DNA of 64,000 bases from Neoscytalidium dimidiatum. Taxonomy: Eukaryota > Ascomycota > Dothideomycetes > Botryosphaeriales > Botryosphaeriaceae. Positions 1-12,800 of this stretch are shown here, in pieces; positions within the stretch are counted from its first letter, which is position 1, and each line of letters opens with the position of its first letter. The notes below the pieces were generated by a model, which was not told the DNA's origin, did no database searches, and saw nothing but the letters and a program-made list of their open reading frames with translations. The stretch covers positions 620,001-684,000 of the forward strand of contig CM074700.1 of NCBI GenBank assembly GCA_037367355.1, in the 5' to 3' direction. The translations under genes were made by a program, and so were the position numbers.

Positions 1-735
1 TAGCTCCCGATGCGGTGGCACGATGGGTCAGCGGCCGCAGAAAAGTTGACAGGGTTGTGGCGCACGCAGAAACGCTACGCCTTGGCGCACAACGGTCGCA
101 AATCGGGCTGTCTTGTTGCCGCACTTCCTGGGGTCTGCACAGATCTGGTGCTAATATTAGCAGGACAGGAGAGACGGAACGGGTCTGGGTGCTGCTGGAT
201 TTGGCCTGGGTGGGCGAAGAATTGAGGTTGCAGTCTGTCACGCGCCTGTCTTGCGGCTAAATACGAGCCATCTGCGGGAAGTCGACCGGCCCTGTGCCAG
301 TTGGCCAGGCACGAATTTGGGATTGGAATACGGTGCTTGTAACGTTGTCCAGCTCCACTACTAATGGAAGGATGAAGGATCTCCTGTCTGCGACGGATCG
401 AGAAGGCCGGCCTGCCGGAAAGTGACACAATGACCGGCGCTCAATCTGCGCGATGCGCGGAATGTGCCTGTGTTCCCACAGGGACAGGTGTGCGTCAAGT
501 ACTAATCGCCATGTTGACGCCGGCGCCGACTCTCGGAAAAGACAGTGATCGAAGAGCGGCATCGGTGAACCGATAAGAGGGAAAGAGCAGAGGGTGCGCC
601 TTCCGTAGCAGGGGTGGAGGGGCAAGGATGCCCGACGTCATCCAGCACACGCGGGCCGGCCCACCTCTCGACTCCGCATCAGTAACGCGCAAACACCGAG
701 GTCCAACGGCTGTCCGCACATCCACCTCATCAAAA
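1..735. other. Left edge, no supported gene
   Basis: Several overlapping open frames exist on both strands here, but none has a recognisable motif and none continues into the F-box gene with a better start. The stretch probably holds the promoter and 5' untranslated region of the F-box gene. Confidence 0.4.
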
Positions 736-1845
736 ATGGAGAACCTCCCCGACGAGCTGCTGCTCCACATCATCTCTTACCTCGACCGTGGTCCTCCGTC
801 TGACGCCCACTTCTTCGACGAGCCCGATCCTTTCTCTCTCACCTCCTTCCGTGATCAACCTCTTAAAGAACTGTCTCTTGTTTCACAAAGATGGCGCCGC
901 ATCGTCAAACCTCTTCTCTTTCAATACCTCCGCTTCACCCTCCACATCCAGGATGACTCGCATCATGAGTGGACTCCCAATTCTGCACCCGAATTAATCC
1001 AGATACACTGCTTCATTGCCACCCTTGAGCCCCATGGTCAGGTGAAGAGCCTTGTGGTGCGCGCAATCGGCGAAATCTACGGCTCTCCGACCTCTGATGT
1101 CAAGACCATGTCGGGTTCGTTTTGGTCCACCATCTTTCACCACGTAGAGCCTGCCTGCATCAAACTGGTAGCTCCTCCCGCCGCTCTTGCCCGCCTGACC
1201 GGTTGCAACGGAAATCCGCATCATCACGGTTGGGCTTTCGACCAGAATTACCACATTCTCGAGCTACGTCAGGCCCCGAAACCGATGTGCGACGATCGCC
1301 AGAGCCTGTTGCCTACCGTCAATAGCCTCATGGCCAAGCGAAGCTGGTGTCACGTAGGTTACAACGAGGGTTCGTCAATCGCGGCGTACAATTTGTACAA
1401 GTATCAGCACTACATTTCTCCGTGTCTTCTGCAACACCTTCTTGAAGAGGCCACCTGGGACACTGAAATCACCACTTCACTCACCTACGTTGCAATATTC
1501 CCCACCAGCGGAAATGTTCACTACATCGCGCGTCACCTGCCTTACATTCCAAGCCGCTGTAAGTTGACCTTCCAACTGGCACCGGAACCGACAAGCACCA
1601 TCCTGCACGAACCAGGCCGGATGAAGAGGGCTCAACCGGCAGATCTCTGGGTCGAATTGGATCGAGGCTACGATCTGCTGTCGCTGCACATTCTGCACGG
1701 CTCGCGGCAACGTTCTGTGAAGAGCAGGGATTACCGGTGGAAAGCCCTTGTTGACACTTTGGACGATGCTGAGCATCTGGGATCATTGCGGCATTTCGGC
1801 TGGATAAAGGCGGATGACTCTGAATGGGTCCCAGGTAACGCATAA
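736..1845 (+). CDS. F-box domain protein
   Basis: This is a single-exon gene of 369 residues. The frame is open from 628, but the ATG at 736 has a good context (CAAAAATGG) and begins the F-box directly (MENLPDELLLHIISYL), so I chose it. The F-box at about residues 1-55 carries the usual LPDELL and the LVSQRWRRIVKPLLF pattern. The remainder has no leucine-rich or WD repeats that I can see, and probably forms the substrate-recognition part. F-box proteins act as adaptors in SCF ubiquitin ligases in the cytosol or nucleus; this large fungal family is diverse and the substrate is unknown. The gene is convergent with the SSU1-like gene, the two ending about 80 bases apart. The F-box call is fairly sure and the exact role is unknown. 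Confidence 0.75.
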   Translation: MENLPDELLLHIISYLDRGPPSDAHFFDEPDPFSLTSFRDQPLKELSLVSQRWRRIVKPLLFQYLRFTLHIQDDSHHEWTPNSAPELIQIHCFIATLEPHGQVKSLVVRAIGEIYGSPTSDVKTMSGSFWSTIFHHVEPACIKLVAPPAALARLTGCNGNPHHHGWAFDQNYHILELRQAPKPMCDDRQSLLPTVNSLMAKRSWCHVGYNEGSSIAAYNLYKYQHYISPCLLQHLLEEATWDTEITTSLTYVAIFPTSGNVHYIARHLPYIPSRCKLTFQLAPEPTSTILHEPGRMKRAQPADLWVELDRGYDLLSLHILHGSRQRSVKSRDYRWKALVDTLDDAEHLGSLRHFGWIKADDSEWVPGNA

Positions 1846-1926
1846 GACATCTTCTTGTACCACTGGCGCAGATAGGGCGGCACGCAAGCGAAATGATCGA
1901 AATCGATTCTCTTCTCTCTAAATAAC

Positions 1927-3733
1927 TCATACCCTATCGGATATCTCTTGGTTCGGCCGTAATCTCCTGGAACTGAAAAAGCATGGCGCGAAGTTGATCT
2001 CTCCAATCAGGTTTCGCTTTAGCGTTATGACAGCAACAAGGAACCAGATCAGGATAACGATGACTGCCATGATCTGGATGACTCTCCGTCAGCAGGGAAT
2101 TAACCGTGAAACTGAATATTAACTTACAGTCCCAAGGATGTCGAAGAAAGCCGAGGGCAGCTCGACTCCCAGCTGCAGTGTTGCCAGGACGTATACACCA
2201 GTTGGAAAGGTGAACCCCCACCACCCCATGTTGAAGGGGAACCTGGAGCGGGTCACCGACGCAACCGCAAAGAATAGCCACACGAGACCGAACCCCCAAA
2301 GGACGATTGCCGTGCCGAAACCAACGATGTAGAACACCCCGCCTGCCATGGGATGGATGGATCCGGTCTGTCCGTGGTCAGCCCGAAACCGAAGAGAAGA
2401 AAGTAAAAGCGGGCTCACCTTGGGAAACAATTCCAATGCCATCTTCCCCAAGTTCATGATGGTGAAGCTGGCTTGGCCAAGAGGTCCGACTGGCATGAAT
2501 ACGGTGATTATTACTTCTCTTGGGGGCAGCTTGTGCATGGTCAACCGATGAAAGTAGATGGCCAAGGTTACAACAGCCATCGGAAGACCGATCCCCCAAA
2601 GCACATAGCTAACCATCAAGGTCCATAGCGCGTGTTGCTCACTCGAGGCCGAGAGCATTGATGCTATAGTTGCACCGTTTGATGCGGTCACGATAGGAGT
2701 AGCCGCAGGGAGTAACCATACCGCTGTCATCGAAGGGAGATCAACTTGATGCACATGCATGCTTTCCAGCCATGTCAGTACCCACAATCCATACAATCGT
2801 CGAGGAAAACTTACAGTAAGAAAGGCAGTCCACATCCACAAGCTACAGCCATCACCACGTCAACCCACCAGAGTGCCCAAGCCAGATCAGACGCCCACTT
2901 TCCCCACCCGGCGCCTTCAATGCAGACGAAGATGAACATGTTAATGACAGTAGTCAATCCCATGGGACAGCATCCGAGAAAGAGGGATTGAACAGGATGC
3001 CGAATCATCATTCCCCATGTTTGCGGATACATCGTATACCGCAGTATTGCGAGTATGCTAATGGCAACAAAGAGGAAGACATTGATGACAAATATTATTG
3101 TGTACAGCACAATGACTGTCTGATTTTGATAGGGAAGAGCATGCAGTATCAGCGCTGCCATGCCGGTTGCCATGGTTATGGAATACTGGAATTACGTGTG
3201 ACTCATCAGCCATGCAAGAAAAACTTTACGAGGACTGTCGAGAGCGGATTCGTTTGTTTGTTTTTTTTTTTTTTTTTTTGAGAGAGAGAGAGAGAGAGAA
3301 AAGAGCTTGGAAATTCGGGGTTTTAGTTTGAGGGTAATGTGCCGGAACGTACCCAAGAAGGCGTGAAGTTGTGCACCAGACTCATCCACCACGACTGTCC
3401 TTCCGATCCCGTATCTCGAGGCGCATGGGGCGCATGTATCGATCCGCACTCCGACGACGCGGCGGACGGCTTCTCCGAAATTTCTGGCGTGATGCCATTG
3501 AAAGGTCCCAGTATCCCCACGGCTTGGCTGCCGTTGCCGTGTGGACACACCTCCACGGGGATATTGTCGATCTGGGGATCGATGCTGGGATCACTAGACC
3601 GCGGCGAGTTCATCCATGGTGGACGGCCGCACAGAGTGGCCTGAGAATCATTGTTCTCCTTATTAGACTGCACCGGATGCAGCCATGGTGGCGGCATGCG
3701 TACGGGCTCGCACGACGCTGCGGTGGGATGCAT
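1927..3733 (-). CDS. SSU1-like sulfite efflux pump (TDT/SLAC1 family)
   Basis: I read four exons: 3733-3353, 3185-2815, 2761-2128 and 2073-1927, joined by introns with GTACGT/GTAAGT donors and CTGAC branch sites, giving about 510 residues. The join HNFTPSW/YSITMATGMA restores the conserved entry to helix 1 of the tellurite-resistance/dicarboxylate transporter family. Later segments match SSU1-type pumps: MTAVWLLP, LPPREVIITVF, GPLGQASFTIMNLGKMA, and a final hydrophobic helix followed by INFAPCFFSS in exon 4. About ten hydrophobic segments indicate a plasma-membrane protein. The role expected from the family is export of sulfite, an intermediate of sulfur metabolism. A 120-residue hydrophilic N-terminal extension precedes the membrane part and is poorly conserved; the true start could lie further in. 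The last exon is short and would be missed if the TAA after the third donor were taken as the end. Confidence 0.85.
3261..3299. repeat. Poly-T and GA tract inside a transporter intron
   Basis: A run of 19 T is followed by about ten GA units. It lies in the first intron of the SSU1-like gene, where on the coding strand it reads as a CT repeat followed by an A run. It is a simple-sequence tract and probably length-variable. Confidence 0.9.
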
Positions 3734-5826
3734 TCAACACTAGGTGGGGTGTGTGTGTGTGTGTGTGTGGACAGCCTGGCCGATGACGATATTGGGCGAT
3801 CGAGGGGCAAAAGAGCAGCAACTAGTGACGTATGCGGGGAGGTTGAACTTTTCGGCAGGGTCAGGCACGGTTTTGTTGAAAATCGTCCGACTGTCAGGAA
3901 AGAGTGGTTGGTCAATCGAATGAGTCGAGGGAGATTGGTGCGGGCGGGAAGGACGGGGGGAATGAAAATTTATCTGGGCGCCGTCTCTCAAACCTCACAC
4001 AGACCCGCCTCGTGTGTGCACAAACGCTGACCGCAGGACTCATCGCTCCCAAGGAAACGCTGACGCAGGGCCACACTAAATCTCTCATTCACCATCTTCT
4101 CATTCGCGGAATTCTTGCCTGGGAGATGCGTCCGGCCCGCCCCGCTCTTCGTCTTCTCGGATCTCCTATCCCGCCAACTTCCAAGGCATATCGTGGGTGT
4201 CGGGCTCCTTTGGCCTGAGTCAACTCTTTTTTTCCTCCGAGTGTTGGTCCTTCAGGAAGGGAAAGAAAATCCACTTTAGGGCCCCAAATGGGCGCCGTTC
4301 CGCGCGCACAGCTCCGAGCGTTTGCCGATCATGCCGAACAGGCCGCCGCGCCGTTCTCTCCCACTGCTGCACTTCCCGACACCGCTAGTGGGTTCGAGAC
4401 TTTCGTGACGCCACGAGCCGCCGTTTGAGGTCAGCGAATCTGCCAACGTGCCGAGTGGCTGAGATGGCCAGTGAGAGCGGTCGGGCAGTCCTCTCTCTTG
4501 CGAGCTTCAGGATTCTTAACAGGCCAAGCGGCTTCGTCGGCAAAAGCGGGTATCAAATATCTTTCACTCACATGGGTTACCACCCGTGTCTTGCATGTGC
4601 TTGCTTTTGGCCACGACACGGGCGGAAGCGGAAGTGGGATTCGTAGCAGAGCCGCTCGCTGCGCCGCGCCGGCTTGCTTTCCCTCTTTTCTCTGTGGCTT
4701 GGCGAAAGGCTTGGCGGGAAGGAGAAGGGCCTTTTTTCTTTCCTCTTTCACGCTTCGCCGCTTGTCTGGTAGGCGGGATGACGAAGGCAAAGACGGGTGT
4801 GCCGTGTGGATCGCATCGTGCTGAGGGCTTGGTCTGCCTGTGCTGCTGGTGGCTGGCGGCCAGGCTGCTTCTTGGCTGGTGATACCAATGGCGGCTGCTG
4901 GCGGTCGTGAACGAACGAGTTCACAGCGGAGTTCTGCTGGAACTGAGGACTGCGACCGACGGATCGCTGCCCGACGTTTTGAACACCCGTCCTTAATCTA
5001 TATATTCATTGCCCAACGCGTTTGCTATGCTAGACTTATAGCTAGGTAGTAACACGATTTAAGATCAAAAAGCTAGGGGCATTCTTTCGAAGTTTGGCAT
5101 GTGGGGGGGTTTAGGGCTTGGTGAACTCGTATAAGTGTATCGCGGTTCGCTGGCTGCGCTTCCGCTGCGTTGGATTAGGAGTGCGTAGGGTGCACGGCTA
5201 TCTGCAGTGGATAATTATGCACGAGCGTTAAGCTCGGTTGGGACCTAGTTGCCAGGCAATATTCTCACTGAAGTGCCACTCGTTTATAATCTGTAATACA
5301 TCACAGCATCGCTAGCGTATCGAGCGCCAGTAGGTGTAATGTTGTCAATCTGGGCACGCGCAGCTTACGCTATTGGGACATGGGTTGCACGAATCAGTAC
5401 TACGCTGACTAGTAACAGCTAGTCACAGCTGAGTGCAACTGCGCATCAACTGACTAGGTGCAACGACCAACCCGGGCTTCTACTAGACACCGTTTAACCT
5501 TAATTTCTATTCGGCAAACATGCAGTCCCGTCGTACCGCTTCTCTCGTTAACTTATTCTAAGACATCTATCTATACGGAGGTTTTCTATTTCTGTAAGAG
5601 AAAAGACTCAGCTTTCCGAACTACAAATATAGGCCCTGTGCACATCTCATCAATTTCGACGCTATCCATCTGGGGAAGACTGACTCCCTGGCCACAGCTT
5701 CGTTTCCACTTCTTCTTATTATTATTATTTTCTGCAAATCATCGCACCCACGTGTAAGTACGCTCCAAGCAAAAGTTCAATCTACCTAAATTTTCTCACC
5801 GCTAACACCAGCGAACGCCACAAAAC
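3734..5826. other. Intergenic region with a GT microsatellite
   Basis: This divergent spacer separates the SSU1-like gene from a small coiled-coil ORF. It contains a GT dinucleotide repeat at 3749-3769. Overlapping frames between about 4090 and 5050 lack motifs, splice continuity or family features, so I annotate no gene. The part from about 4980 to 5760 is more A/T-rich and looks non-coding. Confidence 0.5.
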
Positions 5827-6189
5827 ATGGACCCCAAACGTGGGCGCCTATTCCGTAAAGCCGCACGGAGGAAGCGCCAGGAGAAGCAGGAGCTGGAAAG
5901 ACTCATCCAAAGCCAGCGAGTCGAGCACGAGGCAGCCCTCTTCCAGATACAAGATTTGAAAGAGCGCTTGCAAGCCGCAGAGCGCAGCATCGCCGCAATG
6001 GCAGCGGAGATCGAGCAGCTCGTGAAAAAGCCTACATCACCGCCAGGCCGAGCCATATCCGTCGAGGAGCGTGAACTCTTGGCTGCAAATCAGTATCATC
6101 AAGTACGGATCAGAGGGCTGGAGGATTTTGTTCGGAAGTTGCAGGAATCTCAGACGGGTGTACCGATGGGTAGCAATAGGGTTAATTAG
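5827..6189 (+). CDS. Small coiled-coil hypothetical protein
   Basis: This 120-residue ORF starts at an ATG in acceptable context (AACATGG). Residues 1-20 are strongly basic (RLFRKAARRKRQEKQ) and are followed by an uninterrupted heptad-like stretch to about residue 68 rich in E, Q, L, R and A, then a proline break and a second short amphipathic helix. No catalytic motif is visible. The basic segment followed by a coiled coil resembles a bZIP in outline but lacks the NxxxQRxxR signature, so I do not call it one. It stands alone upstream of the NRPS 3' end, and I infer no function. Confidence 0.45.
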   Translation: MDPKRGRLFRKAARRKRQEKQELERLIQSQRVEHEAALFQIQDLKERLQAAERSIAAMAAEIEQLVKKPTSPPGRAISVEERELLAANQYHQVRIRGLEDFVRKLQESQTGVPMGSNRVN

Positions 6190-6861
6190 TTTGAATGGAA
6201 TGCTGCTAAGAGATGCTGGCCATGATGAGAGCTACAAATCCTGACGCAGTGAGCTGCTTGTCGATGTTCTCGAGTCATGCATATTCTAATAGTCGTAGAA
6301 TGCATCATGAACAAAGCGTTAAGGAGGTGCTTTGTCGCCGCTCCTGTCAATGGCCCGGTCTTCCGAGTGTTTACTGATACAGATTCGTGCCTTTTGGCTG
6401 CATTACATTAGGGCAATCAGTATGGGCTGTTGAGTCTCAGTACGGCCAGTGTCCGTGTGCTTGTTATTCTTTTGCTATCCGAACTGAGGCAGTTCATCTT
6501 TCTACCATCAGAGAGGTGCCAGTGTGACAGGATAGCCCTGTGGCCGCATATTTTTTAAGGGCAAGAGTATCTCCGCACAGAGCCAGTGAATCTGTTGATT
6601 GGATTCTTGACATATCTGGTAGGCTGGTGAGACGGAACTATGCAGCAAATCCGAGCACATATGATGCTGATACGTCAACACAGATATTATTTCCCTACTT
6701 ATAACAAAGATATCTAAAAGCTAGATACACATAGTCCCTACCCAGCGGGTAATATCAATAAACGTGAAATAGTTCGAGTCCGTATCTGCCCAAACCATAT
6801 TGATTCCTGGCAGGACTCACCGTGCACTCCTTCTGGGTTGTTCGAGCACAAGAATTCTGTG
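6190..6861. other. Spacer downstream of the NRPS
   Basis: This is a tail-to-tail spacer between the small coiled-coil ORF and the NRPS stop codon. It is A/T-rich and shows no gene or repeat. Confidence 0.5.
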
Positions 6862-9800
6862 CTAAACAGTGAGCTCAGGATGGCGGGCACATAGCGTGGC
6901 GATATTAAGAGATCTGAATATTTCAGAAACCGGAATATTCCAGCCGATCTGTCTGGCAGCGGCAGAGACCTTCATGGCAGCAATAGAGTTGCCCCCAAGT
7001 CGGAAGAAGCTGTCCTCCACGCCGATCATTGACGACTCCAGTCGAAGGATCTTAGCCCAGATCTCTCGAAGTTTCTCTTCCTTAACATTTGTAGGACCCT
7101 TTTTCGTTGTACCATCAAATGTTTGACTGAGACTAGAGAGGGCTAGGTTCCCAGCCGCCTCGCGCAAGACTCTACGGTCTGCTTTACCCGATATCGTCTC
7201 GGGGACTTCATCCACTGCAAGAAACACTGAAGGAACCATGTGTCTTGGCAAGTGTTCAAACAGTTTCCTCGTTAGATCCGCTGATGATTTAATAAGCCAG
7301 AGCGATACTCCCTTTGCGTTCAATACACGGTCCGCCATCCGGTTCTTTTGCTTCGACTTGATAAATGCTACGAGAGCCTCACGACCGTCTGAGAAAGTGA
7401 CTACATCGGCAACGGCACTTTCAGCGTCGGGTAGGTATCGCACAACGTGGGACTCGACTTCCCCGAGCTCAACCCGCTGTCCGTTAATTTTTACCTGAGC
7501 GTCCTTCCTTCGGATGTATGCTATGCTTCCGTCATTATTGTACCTGACCAAGTCTCCGGTTTTGTATAATCTTCCGTGCCTTCCAGGAATGCCATCACCT
7601 GCTCCACGAAGGAGCCATTCTGGGTCCTCTATAAATAGAGCCGAGGTCTTCCGAACATCATTCAGATAACCTCGAGCTAAGGCATGGCTTTCGACTACAA
7701 GCTCACCAATAGCCCCCAGAGGAGCTAATTTGTTATGATTCTCGTGGTCCACTATCCAGGTAGTAGAGGCCGTTGCGTGCCCAATCAGGGTTTCAGGCGG
7801 TAAGTTTTGCAAATCTACACGATAATGTGCGCAAACGACACAGCATTCGGTTGGCCCGTAGCCAACCATAATGCTAGGTACGTGCTTCCATCGAACAATA
7901 TCATGTTTGAAGACTGGCTCGCCCCACAAAATAATCGACTGGACGTTGGGGACGTCATGAGGAGTGATGAGGCGGCTGACCGTCGGTGTCAGACAGAGAC
8001 TGTTGGCTTCCAAGTCCACAATCGCTCGAGATGGGTTTGCTCTGTCGTCTTCTGATGGTATGCATACACATCCACCGGCATAGAGAGTCATGAATATTTC
8101 ATCGATCATAGCGTCAAAGGTATATGAGGCAAATTGAAACATGCGTGTATCAGCTCCATAGCCTCGGTCTCGGGAGCGATGTATGATGCTAGTGCAGATT
8201 GCTTTATGTTCGACAACGACACCTTTCGGCTCCCCGGTACTTCCAGATGTGAATATAATATACGCTGGACTTTCTGGAGGAATAATGCCGGATGAGAAGT
8301 TTGGCACCACTGTGCCCAAATGGGAAGGAGGCCCAGTAATGATGAGACGACGGTGGTTGCTGCGCTTCACAAGACTAGAACACGCGGCGGACGTAATAAT
8401 GATCTGTGCGCCTGTTTCTTGCACAATCTTTTCACGTCGAGATGCTGGCTGCATGGGATCAATGGGGACGAAAGTACCACCAGCCTTGAGAGTACCCAGC
8501 ATCGCCACAACCGCCCAGATTGATTTCTCAACGCACAGTGGAACGGCCGTCCCACAACTTACACCAGCCTCACTCAGCTGCCCTGCTAGCCGCGTAGAAG
8601 CTTCCTCTAGCTCATGATATGTCAAATCTCCATCCCAGCCATGAATAGCTTGTGCGTCTGGTGTCTCGATTGCTTTCCTTTCAAAGAGAGTATGAAGAAG
8701 CTCATTCATTTGCTCCGGAACAGATTTGTTCCAAGCCCAAATTTGTTGGATCTTCGACGGAGGATCGATCTGGATATCCGCCACTGGCAATGAATCGTCC
8801 ACCTTCATCAGTTGCTCAATTGTATTGTAGAATTGATCTACAATTCTCTTCACCTCTGAAGCCGAGATTACCGTTGTATCAAAGTTCACCTGTGTCTTCA
8901 GACCAGCACTGTCCATAAAACATTCTATCATCAGTGGATACGTATTCAGGCTGGTAAGTAGCCCCGGCGGCCGATGCCACGTGCCCAGAGATTCCGTATG
9001 GATTGACTGATACTCTTCTGGCTGGACCGTTAAGTGGGTTTGGAAATTACATGCGGCTTGGCAATCAGGACTCAGTCGTTCAATATTCTGGATTCCGAAC
9101 TGTTCGTAGGGGATCATCTCTGTCGCCTGATCTTGAAGAGAGTCCAAAAAATTTAAAACCGTCTGTTTCTTTCCCAGTCTCACCCGTATTGGTACAGTTG
9201 CAATTGTTGGCCCTACTACATCTTCGATGCCCTCTATCGCATAATGACGACCAAAAATAGTGCCTCCAAATATCACTTCGTCAGAAGCAGTGAGGCGACT
9301 GATCAGGAGACTCATAGCGCCGCGAATGAACGTGCTCGGAAGATGACTTCGTCCCTTCTTGAATGTGATTGGTCTCTGGTCTTCCAACAAGTCTCTTTCT
9401 CTCGATGCATTGTTCTTTAAATGTACAACCGGGAACTGGGGTGCTTGGCAGCCCGCAAGGTGAGACTTCCAAAAACTTTCAGCCTCTTGATTGTTATGGT
9501 CCTTAAGATACTTGATGAAGACACGGAAATCTTGGGGCGGTGCAAGCGTGACTCCCCGATAGGCACGTTCTACCATAGCGAGCATTCGCTGCATGGACCA
9601 GCCGTCGTAAAGACTGTGATGTAATGTCAAGATCAAATGCTTTTTCTTGCTGATCTCGTCATCGATAATTGCAAAGCGCACAAGGGGATCGCCTAGTCTC
9701 ATGGGCAGTGACTTGTCACGCTCCAGATAGTCTTGGATATTATTCGAACTGGCCCAGCTTATTTCTTCACGGATCACTGCCTGATACAGATTGCTTTGTC

Positions 9801-12800
9801 CAGGCGAAACGGAGACAATTCTTGTGCGCAAAATAGGAAGGAGCTCTACAACTCTCTTCCATGCCTTTTGAAGATTCTCCACCTGAAGGTCGTCCGACAT
9901 GTTAAGAACGAACTGGACTATGTAGTCGCCATGATCCCGGTTTGTCAAAGACAGAAGACCTTCCTGAAGTGGCGTACAAGGGAGAAGGTCTTCAATTGCT
10001 GTCGGATCCAGGCGATATGCACGCGCAACTTCATCACGGAGAACTTCAGGTGAGGATGATTTGAATTGGTCAAGTAGTGAGAAGGGCGGTACTTGCTCTG
10101 CTTGAGCTATGATCTTGTTGCATGCAGCAGCTGCGCTGTCAACCAGTACGGGGTAGCGGAATATGTCTGCAACTGTCATAGCAATGCCTTGCTTCCTGGC
10201 GCGGTTCGAGACTTTCATTGCCGCGATTGAATTACCGCCAAGCTTGAAAAAGTGGCTATTAATGTCGATTGTTTCTGGTGCTAATTTTAAAATTTCAACC
10301 CAGATCTGGTGGAGCTTCCGCTCCACACTACCAACAGGGTGTATTCGAATATCTTGCGCGCTGGCTTGATCACGAAGCTCAAATTCCTTCATCATTTCGC
10401 GAATCAGCTTTCGGTTCACCTTACCCGATGCTGTCCTAGGAATGTTCTTCATTACGAAATATGCTGATGGGATCATATATCTCGGTAGATACTCAGACAA
10501 TTTCTCCTCTATATCCTCTCGATTTTGGAGAGCCTCTAGAAAAGGAGCCTCTTCCGTCCCATTCGCTGTAGTGGTCGAACTATCTTTAGGAGTTTCAAGG
10601 ACCACTGCAAGTGTTTTATGACTGCCTGAGTTGAGTACTTCGGCCACCACTTTCTGAGACTCAGGCACGCAGAGACCAACGCACCACTCTATATCGCCAA
10701 GCTCTATACGCTGCCCGTGAATCTTGGTTTGTGTATCTTTTCGCCCGATGTAGCAAAGTTTGCCATCTCTAGTATATTTTACAAGATCTCCCGTCTTGTA
10801 CAGTCGCCCATGTCGTCCCCGAATGGAATCTGTTCCGCTGACAAGCCACTCGGGATCCTCGATAAATGACGCTGCGGTTTTCGCAGGGTCTCTCAAATAT
10901 CCTTCGCTTAGAGCCGGCCCTTCAACTAAGAGCTCACCAATGCCGCCGAGGGGCGCAAGTCTGTTGTGATCAGAAGGATCTACCACCCAACAGACTGAAG
11001 CAGCTGCTTTTCCAATTATACTTCCGTAACGGAAGTCACGGAGATCGGTGACTCGATGATGTGCACATAGTACGCAACACTCAGTTGGCCCGTAACCGAC
11101 CATCACTCGGGAAACATGGCTCCATCGAGACACATCATGATATAGAACTGACTCACCCCAGAGGATAATGGAATCGATACCAGGAACTTTTTGCGGATTC
11201 AGAAGCTGCGCGACTGTGGGGGTGAGCCCTACAGTGTTGACTCCCAAGTTTATAATAGCAGATGATAGGTTGTTCAGCCTATCGGAGTCAGAGAGTACAC
11301 AAATACAGCCTCCAACATAGAGGGTCATGAAAATTTCGTCGATCATGGTATCGAATGTGTACGAGGAGAACTGGAGAACTCGAGAATGCGGCCCAAATCC
11401 CTGGGGTGCAGCTCGAAGCTTTATACTTGTACATATCGCCTCATGGCTGACAACGACACCCTTAGGCTCTCCTGTGGTCCCGGAGGTAAACATTATATAC
11501 GCTGGGTGCACTGGATGAAGTGTATTTGGCAAAACGCCTGCGTTGATTTCGTTTTGTAGTATGGACTGGTCGAGGACAAAGACAACTTCGTTCTGTCTGA
11601 AACTGTTTGAATAAGTTGTAGACGTAATGACGATCCTTCCATTACTCTGCTTTCTGATCTTTTCCCTCCGAAAGGCGGGCTGAGACGGATCGAGAGGAAT
11701 GAATCCAGAACCGGCCTTAAGCACTCCCAGCATTGCCACAATGGCCCATGCTGACTTCTCGAAGCACAGTAGGACAGGTTCCCCAGGGGACATACCTAGA
11801 TTCGTGATGAGATGGCAGGCCACTTTCGTAGAGGCTTCGTGCAGTTCCAGATACGTGAAGTCCTTGTCCCACCCACGTATAGCAGGGGAATGAGGGACTT
11901 TGTCCACTGTTTCCGTGAAAAGGCCATGGAGCGATCCATCAACCGGCTGCGGAACTCTCTCATTCCATCGCCAGATCTGTTGGACATCTGACGGAAGATC
12001 AACTCTAATATCTCTGAGCCCGGCAAGTGGATCAGCCTGTAGTAGCTGAGCCAGGATGTAGTAGAATTGTTCCACTATTCGCTTGACTTCGACGGCCGTC
12101 AGCACGTCTGTATCGAAGCTTACTTGCATTCTAACGCCATTGCTGTTGAAGAAACATTCGATCATCAGTGGATAGGTATTAAGACTCGTCAATAGACTTT
12201 TAGGCTTTTCCCAATGACCAAGAGTAGAAGTTTCCAGAGATTCGTAATCCTCAGGCTGAACTGTGAGGTGAGTCTGAAAGTTGCAAGCGGCCTCACAGTC
12301 ACGGCTTAACTGCTTTATATTTTGGAGGCCATATTGCTCGTATGGTATCATCGCCGCTGCATTATCCTGCAGTGAGTTAAGGAAACTTGAGATCGTGTGT
12401 GCGTCTGCTCCTGACAGATTAGCCCGTACTGGCACGGTTGCAATGGTTGGGCCCACAATATCCTCCATATCGTCGAGTGGGTAGTGTCGACCAAACACCG
12501 TAGTTCCAAAGACCACTTCATCAGATGCTGTAAGCCTACTGATCAGAATGCTGAGAGCTCCACGGATAACGGTTGTAGGGAGGTAGTTCGAGCCTTCTCC
12601 AAACTTGATTGACCGTTCGTCCTCGAGAAGGTCTCTTTTCCAAGTTTTGTTCTTATTTCCATCATCATATAAATGAATGCTTGGAAAATGAGACGCATCG
12701 CAATTTGCCAGGTAAGACTTCCAGAACTCCTTAGCCTCATCGACATCGCAATCTTTAAGATATTTAATGAAAGTGTTATAGCCTTTGGGCTGGCTAAGGC

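Noticed and set aside
4449..4520. tRNA-like start (GCCGAGTGGCTGAG)
   Set aside because: No matching acceptor stem, anticodon arm or T-loop follows at the right spacing.
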